Origin: UBA2334 sp049653005
Lineage (GTDB): Bacteria > Pseudomonadota > Gammaproteobacteria > Burkholderiales > Burkholderiaceae_C
Direction of reading: 5' to 3'
NCBI GenBank assembly: GCA_049653005.1
Contig: JBASFL010000028.1
Location: 62,001-126,000 of the forward strand
DNA: 64,000 nucleotides
Shown here: positions 16,114 through 24,274 of the stretch, piece after piece
Layout: each line of letters opens with the position of its first letter
Position numbering within the stretch: the first letter of the stretch is position 1
The notes under the pieces: generated by a model
Databases searched by the model: none
What the model saw: the letters and a program-made list of their open reading frames with translations, nothing else
What the model was told of the DNA's origin: nothing
Program-made: the position numbers and the translations under genes

Positions 16114-16992
16114 TCAGCCGCGTTCCACCGGCAGGCCGGGGGTGTTGCTCCACTCGCTCCAGCTGCCAGCGTACAGCGCCTGGCGGCCCAAGCCTGCCAG
16201 TTCCATGGCCAACACGTTGGGCACCGCGCTCACGCCGCTGCCGCAGTGGTGCACCACGGTGGCGGGGTCGCGCCCCGCCAGCAGGGCGTCGAACTCCTGG
16301 CGCAAGGTGGCGGCGGGTTTGAACCGACCGTCTTCCCCCAGGTTGGTGGCGAACGGGCGGTTCAGCGCGCCGGGAACGTGGCCCGCGATGGGGTCCAGTG
16401 GCTCCACCTCGCCCCGAAAGCGCGGCGCGGCGCGCGCGTCCAGCACGGTTTGGTTGGGCTGGCCCAGGCGGCCGTGCACGGTGGCTGTGTCGGCCAGTGA
16501 CACGGCGGGGGCTGCCAAGGCAAAGGGTTGGGGGGATGGGGTGTGGGCGGGGCCGCTGGCCAAGGTTTCACCGGCAGCGGTCCAGGCTTGCAGGCCGCCG
16601 TCGAGCACGGCCACGGCTTCGTGCCCGCACCATTTCAGCATCCACCACAGGCGGCCGGCGTAGTTCACGCCGTTGCGGTCGTACACCACCACTTGCGTGC
16701 CGTTGTCCACACCCATGCTGCCCAGCCATTGGGCAAACACTTCGCGGGTGGGCAAGGGGTGGCGGCCGCCCGATGCGGCGGTGCCCGCCGCCACACTGCC
16801 GCCGTGGGCAGACAGGTGCTGGTCGAGGTTGGCATGGGTGGCGCCGGGAATGTGGGCCTCTGCAAACTGTTGCGAGCCCAGGGCTGGGTTCATCAGGTCA
16901 AAGCTGCAATCAAACACGCGCACGCCCGCGGTGTGGGATGGGGCGGTCAGCAGCTGGGCCAGTTCGGCCACGGAAATGAGGGTGGTGTGCAT
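16114..16992 (-). CDS. sseA: 3-mercaptopyruvate/thiosulfate sulfurtransferase
   Basis: 292-residue two-rhodanese-domain enzyme that transfers sulfane sulfur to thiols or cyanide. The N-terminal inactive domain has VFDCSFDL...HIPGATHANLD, and the C-terminal active domain has LDARAAPRFRGEVEPLDPIAGHVPGALNRPF. The active-site loop reads CGSGVSA, the CGSGV[ST]A form typical of mercaptopyruvate sulfurtransferases rather than the CRKGVT of rhodaneses. The ATG at 16992 fits the family N-terminus. It probably shares a transcript with the EamA transporter gene 22 bp upstream. Confidence 0.88.
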   Translation of the reverse strand: MHTTLISVAELAQLLTAPSHTAGVRVFDCSFDLMNPALGSQQFAEAHIPGATHANLDQHLSAHGGSVAAGTAASGGRHPLPTREVFAQWLGSMGVDNGTQVVVYDRNGVNYAGRLWWMLKWCGHEAVAVLDGGLQAWTAAGETLASGPAHTPSPQPFALAAPAVSLADTATVHGRLGQPNQTVLDARAAPRFRGEVEPLDPIAGHVPGALNRPFATNLGEDGRFKPAATLRQEFDALLAGRDPATVVHHCGSGVSAVPNVLAMELAGLGRQALYAGSWSEWSNTPGLPVERG

Positions 16993-17014
16993 GGCGGTTG
17001 TGTGTGGGACGGTG

Positions 17015-17911
17015 TCAGCCGGTGTGGTCTTCGGGCGGGGTTTGGGGGGCGGTGCGGGCGCGCAGCAGTGTGGCCACGATGCCGCTGACGATGATGAGGC
17101 CCATGCCCACCCAGCCCAGCAGGGGCAGGTCGTCGTTGAAGATGACAACGCTGTAGATGCCCGCAAACACAATGCCCATGTACTGCAGGTTGGCCACCAG
17201 CAGGGTGGCCCCGCTGGCGTAGGCGCGTGTCATGCACAACTGGCCCAGCACGGCCAGCAGGCCTATGGGCAGCATCCACAGCGCTTGTGGCCACACCCAG
17301 GCACTGGTGCCACCCACGGCCACGCCCACCGCGCCCACCAGCGTGGCCCCGGCGGAGAAATAAAACACGGTGCGGCTCTCAGGTTCGCCCGCCCGCGACA
17401 GGGCGGACACCTGCAAATACGCCAGCGCCGAGAACACGCCCGACAGCAAACCGATCAGCCCGCCCAGCAACTGGTCGCTGGCCACGGTGGGGCGCAGCAT
17501 CAATGCCACACCGCCAAAACCGGCCAGCACCGACAGCACGAGCGGGCCCTGGCCTTTCAGGGCTTCGCCCTGGCGTTGCATCAGCAGCGCGCCCCCCACC
17601 AGAAACGCGGCAATCCACACGCTGCTCATGTAGTTCAGCGTCATGGCGGTGGCCAGGGGCAGGGCGGCGATGGAATAAAACCAGGTGGTCAGCGCCGTGG
17701 TGCCCACCACGCTGCGCCACAGGTGCATGGCGGGCACGGGGGTGACCAGCGACACGCGGCGCAGCCGCATGACACTGGCCATGAACACCAGCCCGATCAG
17801 GCCCCGGTAAAACACCACCTCGAAGCTGCTGAAGTGCGCCGAGGCGAACTTGATGCACACCCCCATGGTGGCAAACAGCAACGAGGCCAGCAGCATCCAC
17901 AAGGCTTGCAT
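17015..17911 (-). CDS. DMT/EamA-family transporter
   Basis: 298-residue inner-membrane protein with ten predicted helices arranged as two EamA repeats (for example LLASLLFATMGVCIKFASAHF at the start and MGLIIVSGIVATLLRART at the end). The FYRGLIGLVFMASVMRLR segment is typical of the family, which exports or imports small metabolites. The substrate cannot be predicted. The ATG at 17911 is chosen because the longer frame extends into the Rieske gene. A dispersed-repeat copy separates it from that gene. Confidence 0.88.
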   Translation of the reverse strand: MQALWMLLASLLFATMGVCIKFASAHFSSFEVVFYRGLIGLVFMASVMRLRRVSLVTPVPAMHLWRSVVGTTALTTWFYSIAALPLATAMTLNYMSSVWIAAFLVGGALLMQRQGEALKGQGPLVLSVLAGFGGVALMLRPTVASDQLLGGLIGLLSGVFSALAYLQVSALSRAGEPESRTVFYFSAGATLVGAVGVAVGGTSAWVWPQALWMLPIGLLAVLGQLCMTRAYASGATLLVANLQYMGIVFAGIYSVVIFNDDLPLLGWVGMGLIIVSGIVATLLRARTAPQTPPEDHTG

Positions 17912-17925
17912 ATTTAAAGCTTTTT

Positions 17926-17962
17926 TGCCTCTGGCGCTTGATGGGATTGACTTGTTTGCTAT
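17926..17962 (+). repeat. dispersed GCGCTTG repeat, copy 2
   Basis: TGCCTCTGGCGCTTGATGGG followed by ATTGACTTGTTTGCTAT, between the EamA transporter and Rieske oxygenase genes. Nearly identical to the copy at 41372. Confidence 0.75.
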
Positions 17963-17963
17963 G

Positions 17964-19109
17964 TCAAACAGCGGCGCCCATGCGCTGGCGGTACCACTCG
18001 TGGAAGTGCTGCATGCCGTCTTCCATGGGGCTTTGGTAGGGGCCCACTTCGTTGTCGCCACGGGCCAGCAGGGCTTTGCGGCCCGCGTCCATGCGTTCAC
18101 CGATTTCGTCGTCTTCGATGCAGGTTTCCATGTAGGCCGCGCGTTGTGCGTCCACAAACCCACGCTCGAAGGCGGCAATTTCTTCGGGGTAATAGAACTC
18201 CACCATGTTCAGCGTTTCGCTGGGGCTCACGGGGTAGAGCGTGGACACGGTCAGCACATGGGGGTACCACTCCACCATGATGTGCGGGTAGTAGGTCAGC
18301 CAGATGGCCCCGTGGTCGGGGGCCTGGCCCTGGCGGTAGGCCATCAGTTGTTCGTGCCACTTCTGGTAGGCCGGGCTGCCGGCCTTGCCCATGAGGTTTT
18401 GCGCCCCCACGGTTTGCACCGAATACTCGGGCTTGAATTCCCAGGTGAGGTCGTTGCAGGTCACGAAGTTGCCCAGCCCGGGGTGGAAGGGCACGACGTG
18501 GTAGTCCTCCAGGTACACCTCGATGAAGGTTTTCCAGTTGTAGTGGCAGGTGTGCAGTTCCACATGGTCGAGCACCATGCCTTCGAAATTGAGCGCGGCA
18601 CGGGGGCCCATGTGGGCCAGGTCGGCTTCGATGTCGCGGCCGTTGTCTTCGAACAGCATGCCGTTCCACTCGCGCAACGGGTACTTCTTCAGGTTCAGGC
18701 AGGGGTCTTGCGCGAAGTGGGGGGCGCCAATCAGCTCACCCAGTTGGCCCATTTTGGCGCCGCCGCTGTAAGTCCAGCGGTGCAGCGGACACACGATGTT
18801 GCCGCCGGCGCTGCCCGCTTGGGTGTGCGCCAGGTTGCCCCGACCTTTGAGCATCACCGCCTGGCGGTGGCGGCAAACGTTGGATACCAGCTCCACCCCG
18901 TGTTCGGTGCGCACCAAGGCGCGGCCCTCACCCTCCTGGGGCAGGGCGTGGTAGTCGCCGACGTTGGGAACGGCGTTGGTGTGCCCCACATAGCGGGGCC
19001 CCTGCTGAAAGATGCTCGCCAATTCGCGCTGGAACAGCGCTTCGTCGAAATAACTGGAAACTGGAAGTTGGCTTGTGGCCTGCTGCAGTTGAAGACTTAA
19101 ATCAGACAT
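17964..19109 (-). CDS. Rieske non-heme iron oxygenase, alpha subunit
   Basis: 381-residue aromatic-ring-hydroxylating-type oxygenase. The Rieske 2Fe-2S ligands are Cys79-His81 and Cys107-His110. The mononuclear iron site is in EDYHVVPFH (His204, His209), with Asp202 in the bridging position. It resembles a group of Burkholderiales Rieske proteins of the choline-monooxygenase/carnitine-oxygenase kind encoded next to xseB-ispA-dxs. The substrate is unknown and no ferredoxin, reductase or beta subunit is adjacent, so electrons must come from elsewhere. It is divergent from xseB. Confidence 0.88.
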   Translation of the reverse strand: MSDLSLQLQQATSQLPVSSYFDEALFQRELASIFQQGPRYVGHTNAVPNVGDYHALPQEGEGRALVRTEHGVELVSNVCRHRQAVMLKGRGNLAHTQAGSAGGNIVCPLHRWTYSGGAKMGQLGELIGAPHFAQDPCLNLKKYPLREWNGMLFEDNGRDIEADLAHMGPRAALNFEGMVLDHVELHTCHYNWKTFIEVYLEDYHVVPFHPGLGNFVTCNDLTWEFKPEYSVQTVGAQNLMGKAGSPAYQKWHEQLMAYRQGQAPDHGAIWLTYYPHIMVEWYPHVLTVSTLYPVSPSETLNMVEFYYPEEIAAFERGFVDAQRAAYMETCIEDDEIGERMDAGRKALLARGDNEVGPYQSPMEDGMQHFHEWYRQRMGAAV

Positions 19110-19310
19110 GAAGGTCCTGACCTAGAGACTCCCCCTATGAAGGGGCAGGGTAAGCGCATGACGAAAATCGCTGGCGACAGTCGGCTTGGCGCGGGAGGGT
19201 GAAGGGTTGGCCTTGGGCGTAACCCCGTGAGGGTTAAAAAGGGGGGCGTAGTGTACCCGGGGCAGGGGTTGGGGTCGGTCGGTAAAATCGGGCGTCACAT
19301 TCCCACGCCC

Positions 19311-19562
19311 ATGTCCAAAAACCGATCCCCCGAACCGGCCGCTGTGGCCGACGCCCTGCCCCCCACTTACGAAGCCGCTGTTCAAGAGCTTGAACAACTG
19401 GTGGCCCGGCTCGACGCCGGTCAACTGCCGCTGGACCAGCTGCTGGCCCAGTACCAGCGTGGTGCCCAGCTGTTGTCTCACTGCCGAGACCGCTTGCAAG
19501 CCGTCGAGCAGCAAATCAAAGTCTTGGAAGCCGGTGAACTCAAACCCTGGGCGGCCGACTGA
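19311..19562 (+). CDS. xseB: exodeoxyribonuclease VII small subunit
   Basis: 83 residues. The core PTYEAAVQELEQLVARLDAGQLPLDQLLAQYQRG is the XseB signature, followed by a C-terminal coiled-coil helix (LQAVEQQIKVL). It pairs with XseA (not in the window) to degrade single-stranded DNA. The stop shares one base with the ispA start (TGATG), so translation is coupled. A TAAAAT hexamer about 25 bp upstream may be a -10 element, but the -35 is unclear. Confidence 0.92.
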   Translation: MSKNRSPEPAAVADALPPTYEAAVQELEQLVARLDAGQLPLDQLLAQYQRGAQLLSHCRDRLQAVEQQIKVLEAGELKPWAAD

Positions 19563-20470
19563 TGGGCGCCCCTCACACTTTGAACGCCGCCGACTGGGTG
19601 GCGGCGCACCTGCACACCGTTGAATCTGCCTTGTCAGAGTGGGTGTGCCCCCACACCCCCGCAGGCTTGGGCGATGCCATGCGCTACGCCGTGTTGGACG
19701 GCGGCAAGCGCCTGCGCCCGCTGCTGGTGCTGGCGGCCAGTGAGTCTGCGGGCATGGCCGTGCCCCCTCGGGGGGCCGCCATGCGGGCGGCGTGCGCGGT
19801 GGAACTGATCCACGCCTATTCCCTGGTGCACGACGACATGCCTTGCATGGACAACGATGTGTTGCGTCGCGGCAAACCTACTGTGCATGTGAAGTTTGGT
19901 GAAGCCCAGGCCCTGCTGGCGGGTGATGCCTTGCAAGCCTTGGCGTTTGAGCTGTTGGTGCCCCCTGATGGCAGCCTGCCCGACGCCTTGGCCGCGCAGC
20001 TGTGCCGCACCTTGGCATTGGCTGCGGGCGGTCAAGGCATGGCCGGTGGCCAGGCCATCGACCTGGCCAGCGTGGGGTTGGCGCTGAGCCAGTCCGAGCT
20101 GGAGCACATGCACCGTCTGAAAACCGGTGCCCTGTTGCAAGCCAGTGTGGTGATGGGCGCCGCCTGTGCCCAGGTGCCCACGCACGCGCTGTCGCACTTG
20201 GCCGACTACGGTCGCTGGCTCGGTCTGGCGTTCCAGGTGGTGGACGATGTGCTGGACGTGGTGTCCGACACCGCCACCCTGGGCAAAACCGCTGGCAAAG
20301 ACGCCGAGCACGACAAGCCAACCTTTGTCAGCCTGATGGGGTTGGAGCGGGCGCAAACTTACGCCAACGACTTGCTGGCCCAGGCCCAGGCCGCGCTGGT
20401 GCACAGCGCATTGCCCCATGTGGCACCGCTGCACGCCCTGGCCGATCTGGTGGGTGGCCGCCGCCACTGA
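19562..20470 (+). CDS. ispA: farnesyl diphosphate synthase
   Basis: 302-residue short-chain polyprenyl synthase that condenses IPP with DMAPP and GPP to make farnesyl diphosphate for quinones and undecaprenyl lipids. The first Asp-rich motif is DDMPCMD (residues 91-97), the DDxxxxD form of bacterial IspA. The second is VVDDVLDV near residue 226, and GGKRLRP (about 47-53) binds diphosphate. It lies between xseB (1-bp overlap) and dxs, a standard isoprenoid gene order. Confidence 0.95.
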   Translation: MGAPHTLNAADWVAAHLHTVESALSEWVCPHTPAGLGDAMRYAVLDGGKRLRPLLVLAASESAGMAVPPRGAAMRAACAVELIHAYSLVHDDMPCMDNDVLRRGKPTVHVKFGEAQALLAGDALQALAFELLVPPDGSLPDALAAQLCRTLALAAGGQGMAGGQAIDLASVGLALSQSELEHMHRLKTGALLQASVVMGAACAQVPTHALSHLADYGRWLGLAFQVVDDVLDVVSDTATLGKTAGKDAEHDKPTFVSLMGLERAQTYANDLLAQAQAALVHSALPHVAPLHALADLVGGRRH

Positions 20471-20527
20471 CCCTCTGCGACCCCTGCCCATACAGACTGA
20501 CCGCGCGCGAAGCGCGGCGTGACCCAC

Positions 20528-22396
20528 ATGACTTCACTTTTGAACCGCATTGAACAGCCCTCCGATTTGCGGGGCCTGGCCAAAGCGCAATTGCCCGCCT
20601 TGGCCGATGAATTGCGCCAGTTTGTGATTGACAGCGTGTCTCGCACGGGCGGTCACCTCAGCTCCAACCTGGGCACGGTGGAGCTGACGGTGGCGCTGCA
20701 CTATGTGTTCAACACGCCGCACGACCGCATCGTGTGGGACGTGGGCCACCAGACCTACCCACACAAAATCCTGACCGGGCGGCGCGACCGCATGGCCAGC
20801 CTGCGCCAATTGGGGGGTATCAGCGGGTTTCCGAAGCGCGACGAAAGCGAATACGACACCTTCGGCACGGCGCACTCATCCACGTCCATCTCGGCCGCAC
20901 TGGGCATGGCCGTGGCGGCCAAACAAAAGGGCGAGCACCGGCACAGCATTGCCGTGATTGGCGACGGTGCCATGACCGCCGGCATGGCTTTTGAAGCACT
21001 GAACAACGCAGGGGTGCAAGACGTGCCGCTGCTGGTGGTGCTGAACGACAATGACATGTCCATTTCCCCGCCCGTGGGAGCGCTGAACCGTTACCTGGCG
21101 CAGTTGATGAGCGGGCAGTTTTATGCCGCGGCCAAACAGGTGGGCAAGCAGGTGCTGAAAAATGCGCCGCCCTTGTTTGAGTTGGCCAAGCGCCTGGAAG
21201 AACACGCCAAAGGCATGGTGGTGCCCGCCACCTTGTTTGAAAAGTTCGGCTTCAACTACGTGGGCCCCATCGACGGACATGACCTGGACAGCCTGATTCC
21301 CACGCTGGAAAACATCAAGCACCTGAAGGGTCCGCAGTTTCTGCACGTGGTCACCAAAAAAGGCCAAGGCTACAAACTGGCCGAGGCCGACCCTGTGGCC
21401 TACCACGGCCCAGGCAAATTCGACCCTGCGGTGGGGTTGGTCAAAAGCACGGCCCCATCCAAGCCCACGTTCACGCAGGTGTTTGGGCAGTGGCTGTGCG
21501 ACATGGCCGCGCAAGATTTGCGGCTGGTGGGCATCACCCCCGCCATGCGCGAGGGCTCTGGCATGGTGGAGTTCGAGCGCCGCTTCCCCGAGCGCTACCA
21601 CGACGTGGGCATTGCCGAGCAGCACGCCGTGACGTTTGCCGCAGGCATGGCTTGCGAGGGTTTGAAGCCCGTGGTGGCCATTTATTCCACGTTCTTGCAG
21701 CGCGGTTATGACCAGCTCATCCACGACGTGGCCCTGCAAAACCTGCCCGTGGTGTTTGCCCTGGACCGTGCCGGTTTGGTGGGCGCCGACGGTGCCACCC
21801 ACGCGGGGGCTTATGACATCGCGTATTTGCGCTGCATCCCCAACATGGCGGTGGCGTGCCCGGCCGATGAGGCCGAATGCCGTGGTTTGCTGACCACTGC
21901 CTTTGAGCAAAACCACCCGGTTGCCGTGCGTTACCCGCGTGGCAGCGGGGCGGGGGTGCCGGTGCCCACCCATTTGGAGCCGCTGCCTTATGGCAAAGGC
22001 GAAATTCGCCGCCAGGGGCAGGGCGTGGCCTTGCTGGTGTTTGGCACCTTGCTGGCGCCCGCGCTGGTGGCGGCGGAGGGCCTCAACGCCACCGTGGCCA
22101 ACATGCGCTGGGCCAAACCGTTGGACGTGGACCTGTTGCGTGAGCTGGCCCGCACACACGCTGCGCTGGTGACGGTCGAAGAGGGCTGTTTGCCCGGTGG
22201 GGCGGGTGCGGCGGTGCTGGAAGCCTTGCAGGCCATGGGCCTGCAGGTGCCGGTGTTGGCGCTGGGGTTGCCCGATGTGTTCATCGACCATGGCGACCCT
22301 GCCACGCTGCTGGCCATACAGGGCCTGGATGCCCCTGGCATTCAGGCCTCGGTGGCGCGTTGGCTGCCGGGTTTGTCCAAGCTTGCAACAAGCTGA
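20528..22396 (+). CDS. dxs: 1-deoxy-D-xylulose-5-phosphate synthase
   Basis: 622-residue thiamine-diphosphate enzyme that joins pyruvate and glyceraldehyde-3-phosphate, the first step of the MEP pathway. The TPP-binding motif GDGAMTAGMAFEALNNAG...NDNDMSISPPVG is near residue 150. The pyrimidine domain has DVGIAEQHAVTFAAGMA with its catalytic Glu. The ATG at 20528 is preferred over an in-frame GTG at 20519. It sits 57 bp after ispA, so both act in one pathway and probably on one transcript. Confidence 0.96.
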   Translation: MTSLLNRIEQPSDLRGLAKAQLPALADELRQFVIDSVSRTGGHLSSNLGTVELTVALHYVFNTPHDRIVWDVGHQTYPHKILTGRRDRMASLRQLGGISGFPKRDESEYDTFGTAHSSTSISAALGMAVAAKQKGEHRHSIAVIGDGAMTAGMAFEALNNAGVQDVPLLVVLNDNDMSISPPVGALNRYLAQLMSGQFYAAAKQVGKQVLKNAPPLFELAKRLEEHAKGMVVPATLFEKFGFNYVGPIDGHDLDSLIPTLENIKHLKGPQFLHVVTKKGQGYKLAEADPVAYHGPGKFDPAVGLVKSTAPSKPTFTQVFGQWLCDMAAQDLRLVGITPAMREGSGMVEFERRFPERYHDVGIAEQHAVTFAAGMACEGLKPVVAIYSTFLQRGYDQLIHDVALQNLPVVFALDRAGLVGADGATHAGAYDIAYLRCIPNMAVACPADEAECRGLLTTAFEQNHPVAVRYPRGSGAGVPVPTHLEPLPYGKGEIRRQGQGVALLVFGTLLAPALVAAEGLNATVANMRWAKPLDVDLLRELARTHAALVTVEEGCLPGGAGAAVLEALQAMGLQVPVLALGLPDVFIDHGDPATLLAIQGLDAPGIQASVARWLPGLSKLATS

Positions 22397-22411
22397 AGAG
22401 GGGATTTTTTC

Positions 22412-22435
22412 GGGGTTTTCTCAAGGGAAAACCCC
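22412..22435 (+). terminator. hairpin after dxs, possible weak terminator
   Basis: GGGGTTTTC / GGAAAACCCC forms a stem around TCAAG downstream of dxs. There is no clear T-run after it, so termination is uncertain. Confidence 0.4.
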
Positions 22436-22545
22436 CGGGGTTGGGGGTTGCGGCCTTCCTACAATCGCGCTCGGACTGAGAAGTCTCCGGGCGCTGTGAC
22501 AGTGGTGACCCGGATGTGATAAATCCAACCACGGAGTCAAACGCT

Positions 22546-23625
22546 ATGGATCGTCGTTCTCTCATCAAGCACGCTGGCATTGCCGGTGTGCTGGCCGCCG
22601 GTGCAGCCCCCGCTGTGCACGCACAGGCCGCTGTTCGCTGGCGCCTGGCCTCCAGCTTCCCCAAGGCCCTGGACACCATTTACGGTGCTGCTGAGGTGTT
22701 TGCCGATGCGGTCAAACGCATGTCGGGTGGCAAATTCGAAATCAGTGTGCACCCCGGTGGCGAGTTGATGCCCCCCTTCGGCGTGGTCGATGGCGTGCAA
22801 CAAGGCTCCGTCGAGTGTGCGCACACCGCCCCCTATTACTTTTTCGGCAAAGACGACACGTTCGCCATGGACACGGCCATTCCCTTTGGCCTGAACAGCC
22901 GCCAGTTGACGGCTTGGCAGTACGAAGGCGACGGCATCAAGCTGTTCCGTGAGTTCTACGCTGCCTACAACATCCACAACTTCCCCATGGGCAACACCGG
23001 TGCCCAAATGGGCGGCTGGTACCGCAAGGAGATCAAAACCCTCGCCGACATCAAGGGCATGAAAATGCGCATTGGTGGCTTCGCAGGCAAGGTGCTGACC
23101 CGCATGGGTGGCGTGCCCCAGAACATCCCCGGTGGCGAGATTTACCAAGCCCTGGAAAAAGGCACCATCGACGCGACGGAATGGGTAGGCCCATACGACG
23201 ACGAAAAGCTGGGCTTTGGCAAAGTGGCCAAGCATTACTACTACCCAGGCTGGTGGGAAGGCGGCGCGCAGCTCACGCTGTACTGCAACACGACCGCGTT
23301 CAACGCGCTGTCTGCCGAGAACAAAGCCATCGTGGAAGCCGCATCTGCCCTGGCGCACACCACCATGCAAGCCCGTTACGACGCGCGCAACCCTGCCGCG
23401 TTGAAGCGTTTGGCCGCTGCCAAGGTCAAGATCCTGCCTTTCCCCAAGGTGGTGATGGACGAGGCGTTCAAGCACTCCATGGCTTTGTACGAAGAGTTGA
23501 ACCAAAGCAACCCCAAGTGGAAGAAGATTTACGCCAGTTACTCGGCGTTCCGCAAGGACTCCAACCTGTGGTTCCGCTTCACTGAAGCCACGTTCGACCG
23601 CTACATGCAGGGAGCCAAACTGTAA
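22546..23625 (+). CDS. dctP: TRAP transporter substrate-binding protein, TakP-like
   Basis: 359-residue periplasmic binding protein of a TRAP carrier. The N-terminus MDRRSLIKHAG...AAPAVHAQ is a Tat-like signal. GTIDATEWVGPYDDEKLGFGK and YYYPGWWEGG resemble TakP of Rhodobacter, which binds 2-oxoacids, so a keto-acid ligand is likely but not proven. The ATG at 22546 follows an ACGGAG site. The small and large permease genes lie convergently at 24275-26402 instead of downstream in an operon, yet are probably its partners. A strong terminator follows. Confidence 0.88.
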   Translation: MDRRSLIKHAGIAGVLAAGAAPAVHAQAAVRWRLASSFPKALDTIYGAAEVFADAVKRMSGGKFEISVHPGGELMPPFGVVDGVQQGSVECAHTAPYYFFGKDDTFAMDTAIPFGLNSRQLTAWQYEGDGIKLFREFYAAYNIHNFPMGNTGAQMGGWYRKEIKTLADIKGMKMRIGGFAGKVLTRMGGVPQNIPGGEIYQALEKGTIDATEWVGPYDDEKLGFGKVAKHYYYPGWWEGGAQLTLYCNTTAFNALSAENKAIVEAASALAHTTMQARYDARNPAALKRLAAAKVKILPFPKVVMDEAFKHSMALYEELNQSNPKWKKIYASYSAFRKDSNLWFRFTEATFDRYMQGAKL

Positions 23626-23690
23626 GTCAGGCCCGCGCAGCCACTGGCCTTGGTTTCTGGTGCCAGTGCCTCCTGCCCCGTGTTCTGCAC

Positions 23691-23719
23691 AAAAAAAACC
23701 CGCTTCGGCGGGTTTTTTT
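23691..23719. terminator. rho-independent terminator between dctP and the small membrane protein gene
   Basis: A8-CCCGC-TTCG-GCGGG-T7: a stable UUCG-loop hairpin usable from both strands. Confidence 0.92.
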
Positions 23720-23734
23720 ATTTGAGCTGTCCGC

Positions 23735-24214
23735 TCAGTTTTTGTAAGGACGGAAATGGGCTGACATGGCTTCGAATGCGCTCCACAGCGCAGGGTCTCC
23801 TGCGTAGTAGGTTTTGAACGGGCCGTGGCCTGTGCGCACGTACAAGCGCGGCGCAATCAGCCACTCCAGCCCTTTGAAACGCATGAATTTTGCGTACCCG
23901 ATGTCTGTCAGGGGTGTGGATTTTTTCCAAAACCATGTTTGAGTGAGGTGTTCAGGTGTCAATGAAGTGGTGCTTCTGACCATGACCCACCACATGGCCA
24001 GCACCAAACCGCAGCCAGCCAGCACCCAGGACAAGAGGGTTGGGTCCGCTGCGTTGGCTCCGTTCTGTGTCACCACGCGAGCAGCCCACACGGTCAATGC
24101 GAGCACCAGCACGGTGGCTGTTGCCCTGAATGCGCGGCCAAAGGCTGGGCCCGACACCTGGGTTGCGGCGGGTTGGTAGGGAGGGGGGAAGAAATCGGGT
24201 GTGCTCATGGTCAT
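23735..24214 (-). CDS. hypothetical membrane protein with two helices
   Basis: 159 residues. A Pro-rich head is followed by two membrane segments (about residues 31-48, ATATVLVLALTVWAARVV, and 60-80, LLSWVLAGCGLVLAMWWVMV) and a soluble tail containing LTQTWFWKKSTPLTDIGYAKFMRFKGLEWLIAPRLYVRT, which looks like a PH-like membrane-protein domain. I do not recognise a named family. The start codon directly follows a terminator-like hairpin (24215-24244), so its ribosome site would lie inside that hairpin; starting at the second ATG (24208) does not change this. It lies between dctM and dctP, perhaps without functional link. Confidence 0.6.
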   Translation of the reverse strand: MTMSTPDFFPPPYQPAATQVSGPAFGRAFRATATVLVLALTVWAARVVTQNGANAADPTLLSWVLAGCGLVLAMWWVMVRSTTSLTPEHLTQTWFWKKSTPLTDIGYAKFMRFKGLEWLIAPRLYVRTGHGPFKTYYAGDPALWSAFEAMSAHFRPYKN

Positions 24215-24244
24215 AAAAAAACCACCCGGGGTTCGGGTGGTTTT
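24215..24244 (-). terminator. rho-independent terminator after dctM
   Basis: AAAACCACCCG / CGGGTGGTTTT with a 5-base loop, followed on the minus strand by a T-run that touches the next ATG at 24214. Confidence 0.85.
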
Positions 24245-24274
24245 GGGTCTGGGGGCCCGTGTGGGCCGAAAGGG

